DNA of 5,093 nt from Coriobacteriia bacterium (lineage in GTDB: Bacteria > Actinomycetota > Coriobacteriia > Anaerosomatales > JAHIQC01). Below, one piece after another: positions 4,627 to 5,093 of the stretch (positions are counted from its first letter, which is position 1; each line of letters begins with the position of its first letter). The stretch spans positions 1-5,093 of the forward strand of contig JAURYZ010000300.1 of NCBI GenBank assembly GCA_030653635.1, written 5' to 3'. The notes under the pieces were generated by a model. The model searched no databases. It saw only the letters and a program-made list of their open reading frames with translations, and had not been told where the DNA came from. The position numbers and the translations under genes are program-made.

Positions 4627-5093
4627 TTACACGTATGTATACAGCTTCCCATACGGACGGTGTGAGATCGGCACGAGCTTGGTGAAGGGCTCAGCGAGCA
4701 CTTCCTCGGCATCCATGTCGAAAGACGCGCAGTACTCCTCGATTACGGGACGCAGGACCTTCAGGTCGTCCTCATCGGCGGTGAATATGCCGCACTCCTT
4801 GCCGATCTGCCACGGCTCGACCTCGCCGCGCAGGTAGATCGCACCGCCGTGCATGCCCGTACCGACGTATCCGCCCACGAGCGGCCCATCGAACTGGGAG
4901 TTCATACCGAGCAGCACGAGCAGACCCCCGGCCATGTACTCGCCGAAGAAGTCACGCGATTTGCCGCCGCAAACCATGATCGGCACGAGGCTCTCGTAGG
5001 CCTTCATGTGGATGCCGACACGATAGCCGACGTCGCCTTTGATGAAGACCTTGCCGCCACGCATGCCATAGCCGAGCACGTCACCTGCATCTC
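4627..5093 (-). CDS. Glutamate synthase alpha-subunit GXGXG-domain protein, partial (N-terminus beyond window)
   Basis: The reading frame is open from the right edge and ends at TAA (4629-4627), giving the last 154 residues. The visible start DAGDVLGYGMRGGKVFIKGDVGYRVG and the later MAGGLLVLLG and GTGMHGGAIYLRGEV show the repeated G-rich turns of the right-handed beta-helix domain at the C-terminus of GltB (GXGXG, Pfam GltB C-terminal family). The tail ending ISHRPYGKLYTYV resembles that of stand-alone GXGXG subunits seen in archaea and anaerobic bacteria, where glutamate synthase is split into separate polypeptides. In the large bacterial GltB this domain helps hold the ammonia tunnel; it is not itself catalytic. 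Whether this gene is stand-alone or the end of a long gltB cannot be told from the window. The ATG and GTG codons near the edge are internal, because the frame and the fold continue past them. Confidence 0.85.
   Translation of the reverse strand, partial: DAGDVLGYGMRGGKVFIKGDVGYRVGIHMKAYESLVPIMVCGGKSRDFFGEYMAGGLLVLLGMNSQFDGPLVGGYVGTGMHGGAIYLRGEVEPWQIGKECGIFTADEDDLKVLRPVIEEYCASFDMDAEEVLAEPFTKLVPISHRPYGKLYTYV

Noticed and set aside
4305..4685. Plus-strand 126-codon ORF across the remnant and into the end of the GXGXG gene
   Set aside because: It overlaps 59 bases of a confidently called minus-strand gene and has no recognisable domain or ribosome binding site. The minus-strand frames look more protein-like.

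Overview
The window is visibly GC-rich, with strong GAGG-type ribosome binding sites, an ATGA stop/start overlap and short gene spacing. It looks like chromosomal DNA of a bacterium, probably an actinobacterium. An anaerobic Coriobacteriia-type lineage would fit the apparently stand-alone GXGXG glutamate synthase protein and the DUF35-linked thiolase, but this placement is inference from gene types, not from a marker gene. I see no rRNA, tRNA, CRISPR array, insertion sequence or phage gene.

Left part (1-1802): two genes diverge from a 55-base spacer. Leftward, running off the window, is the N-terminal 199 residues of a membrane-anchored PIG-L/LmbE-family zinc deacetylase. It has an HPDDE motif, an HPDH motif and an inserted EF-hand-like calcium loop. 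Rightward is a complete multi-pass membrane protein of the NagX/HGSNAT (COG4299, DUF5009) transmembrane N-acetyltransferase family. One family typically removes acetyl groups from amino sugars and the other typically adds them, so the pair suggests remodelling of a surface or exported amino-sugar glycan.

Centre (1819-4061, minus strand): a two-gene operon, read right to left. A DUF35-associated-type thiolase (380 aa) comes first. It overlaps by 4 bases a 367-residue fusion of a Zn-ribbon/OB-fold DUF35-like domain to a complete 3-hydroxyacyl-CoA dehydrogenase. DUF35 proteins are usually separate partners of this thiolase class. Here the partner domain is carried by the enzyme for the preceding beta-oxidation step (or the following synthetic step), which suggests a tethered dehydrogenase-thiolase complex. 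This is the most interesting feature of the window.

Right part (4062-5093): the C-terminal 154 residues of a glutamate synthase GXGXG-domain protein (minus strand) run in from the right edge. Between it and the thiolase lie about 565 bases without a confident gene. They hold a 78-codon ORF two bases after the gltB-type stop, followed by coding-like fragments scattered over the other two minus-strand frames and separated by stops and a frameshift. One fragment resembles a beta-sandwich repeat of secreted proteins. This looks like a decayed gene. A small inverted repeat and a weak promoter candidate lie just upstream of the thiolase.
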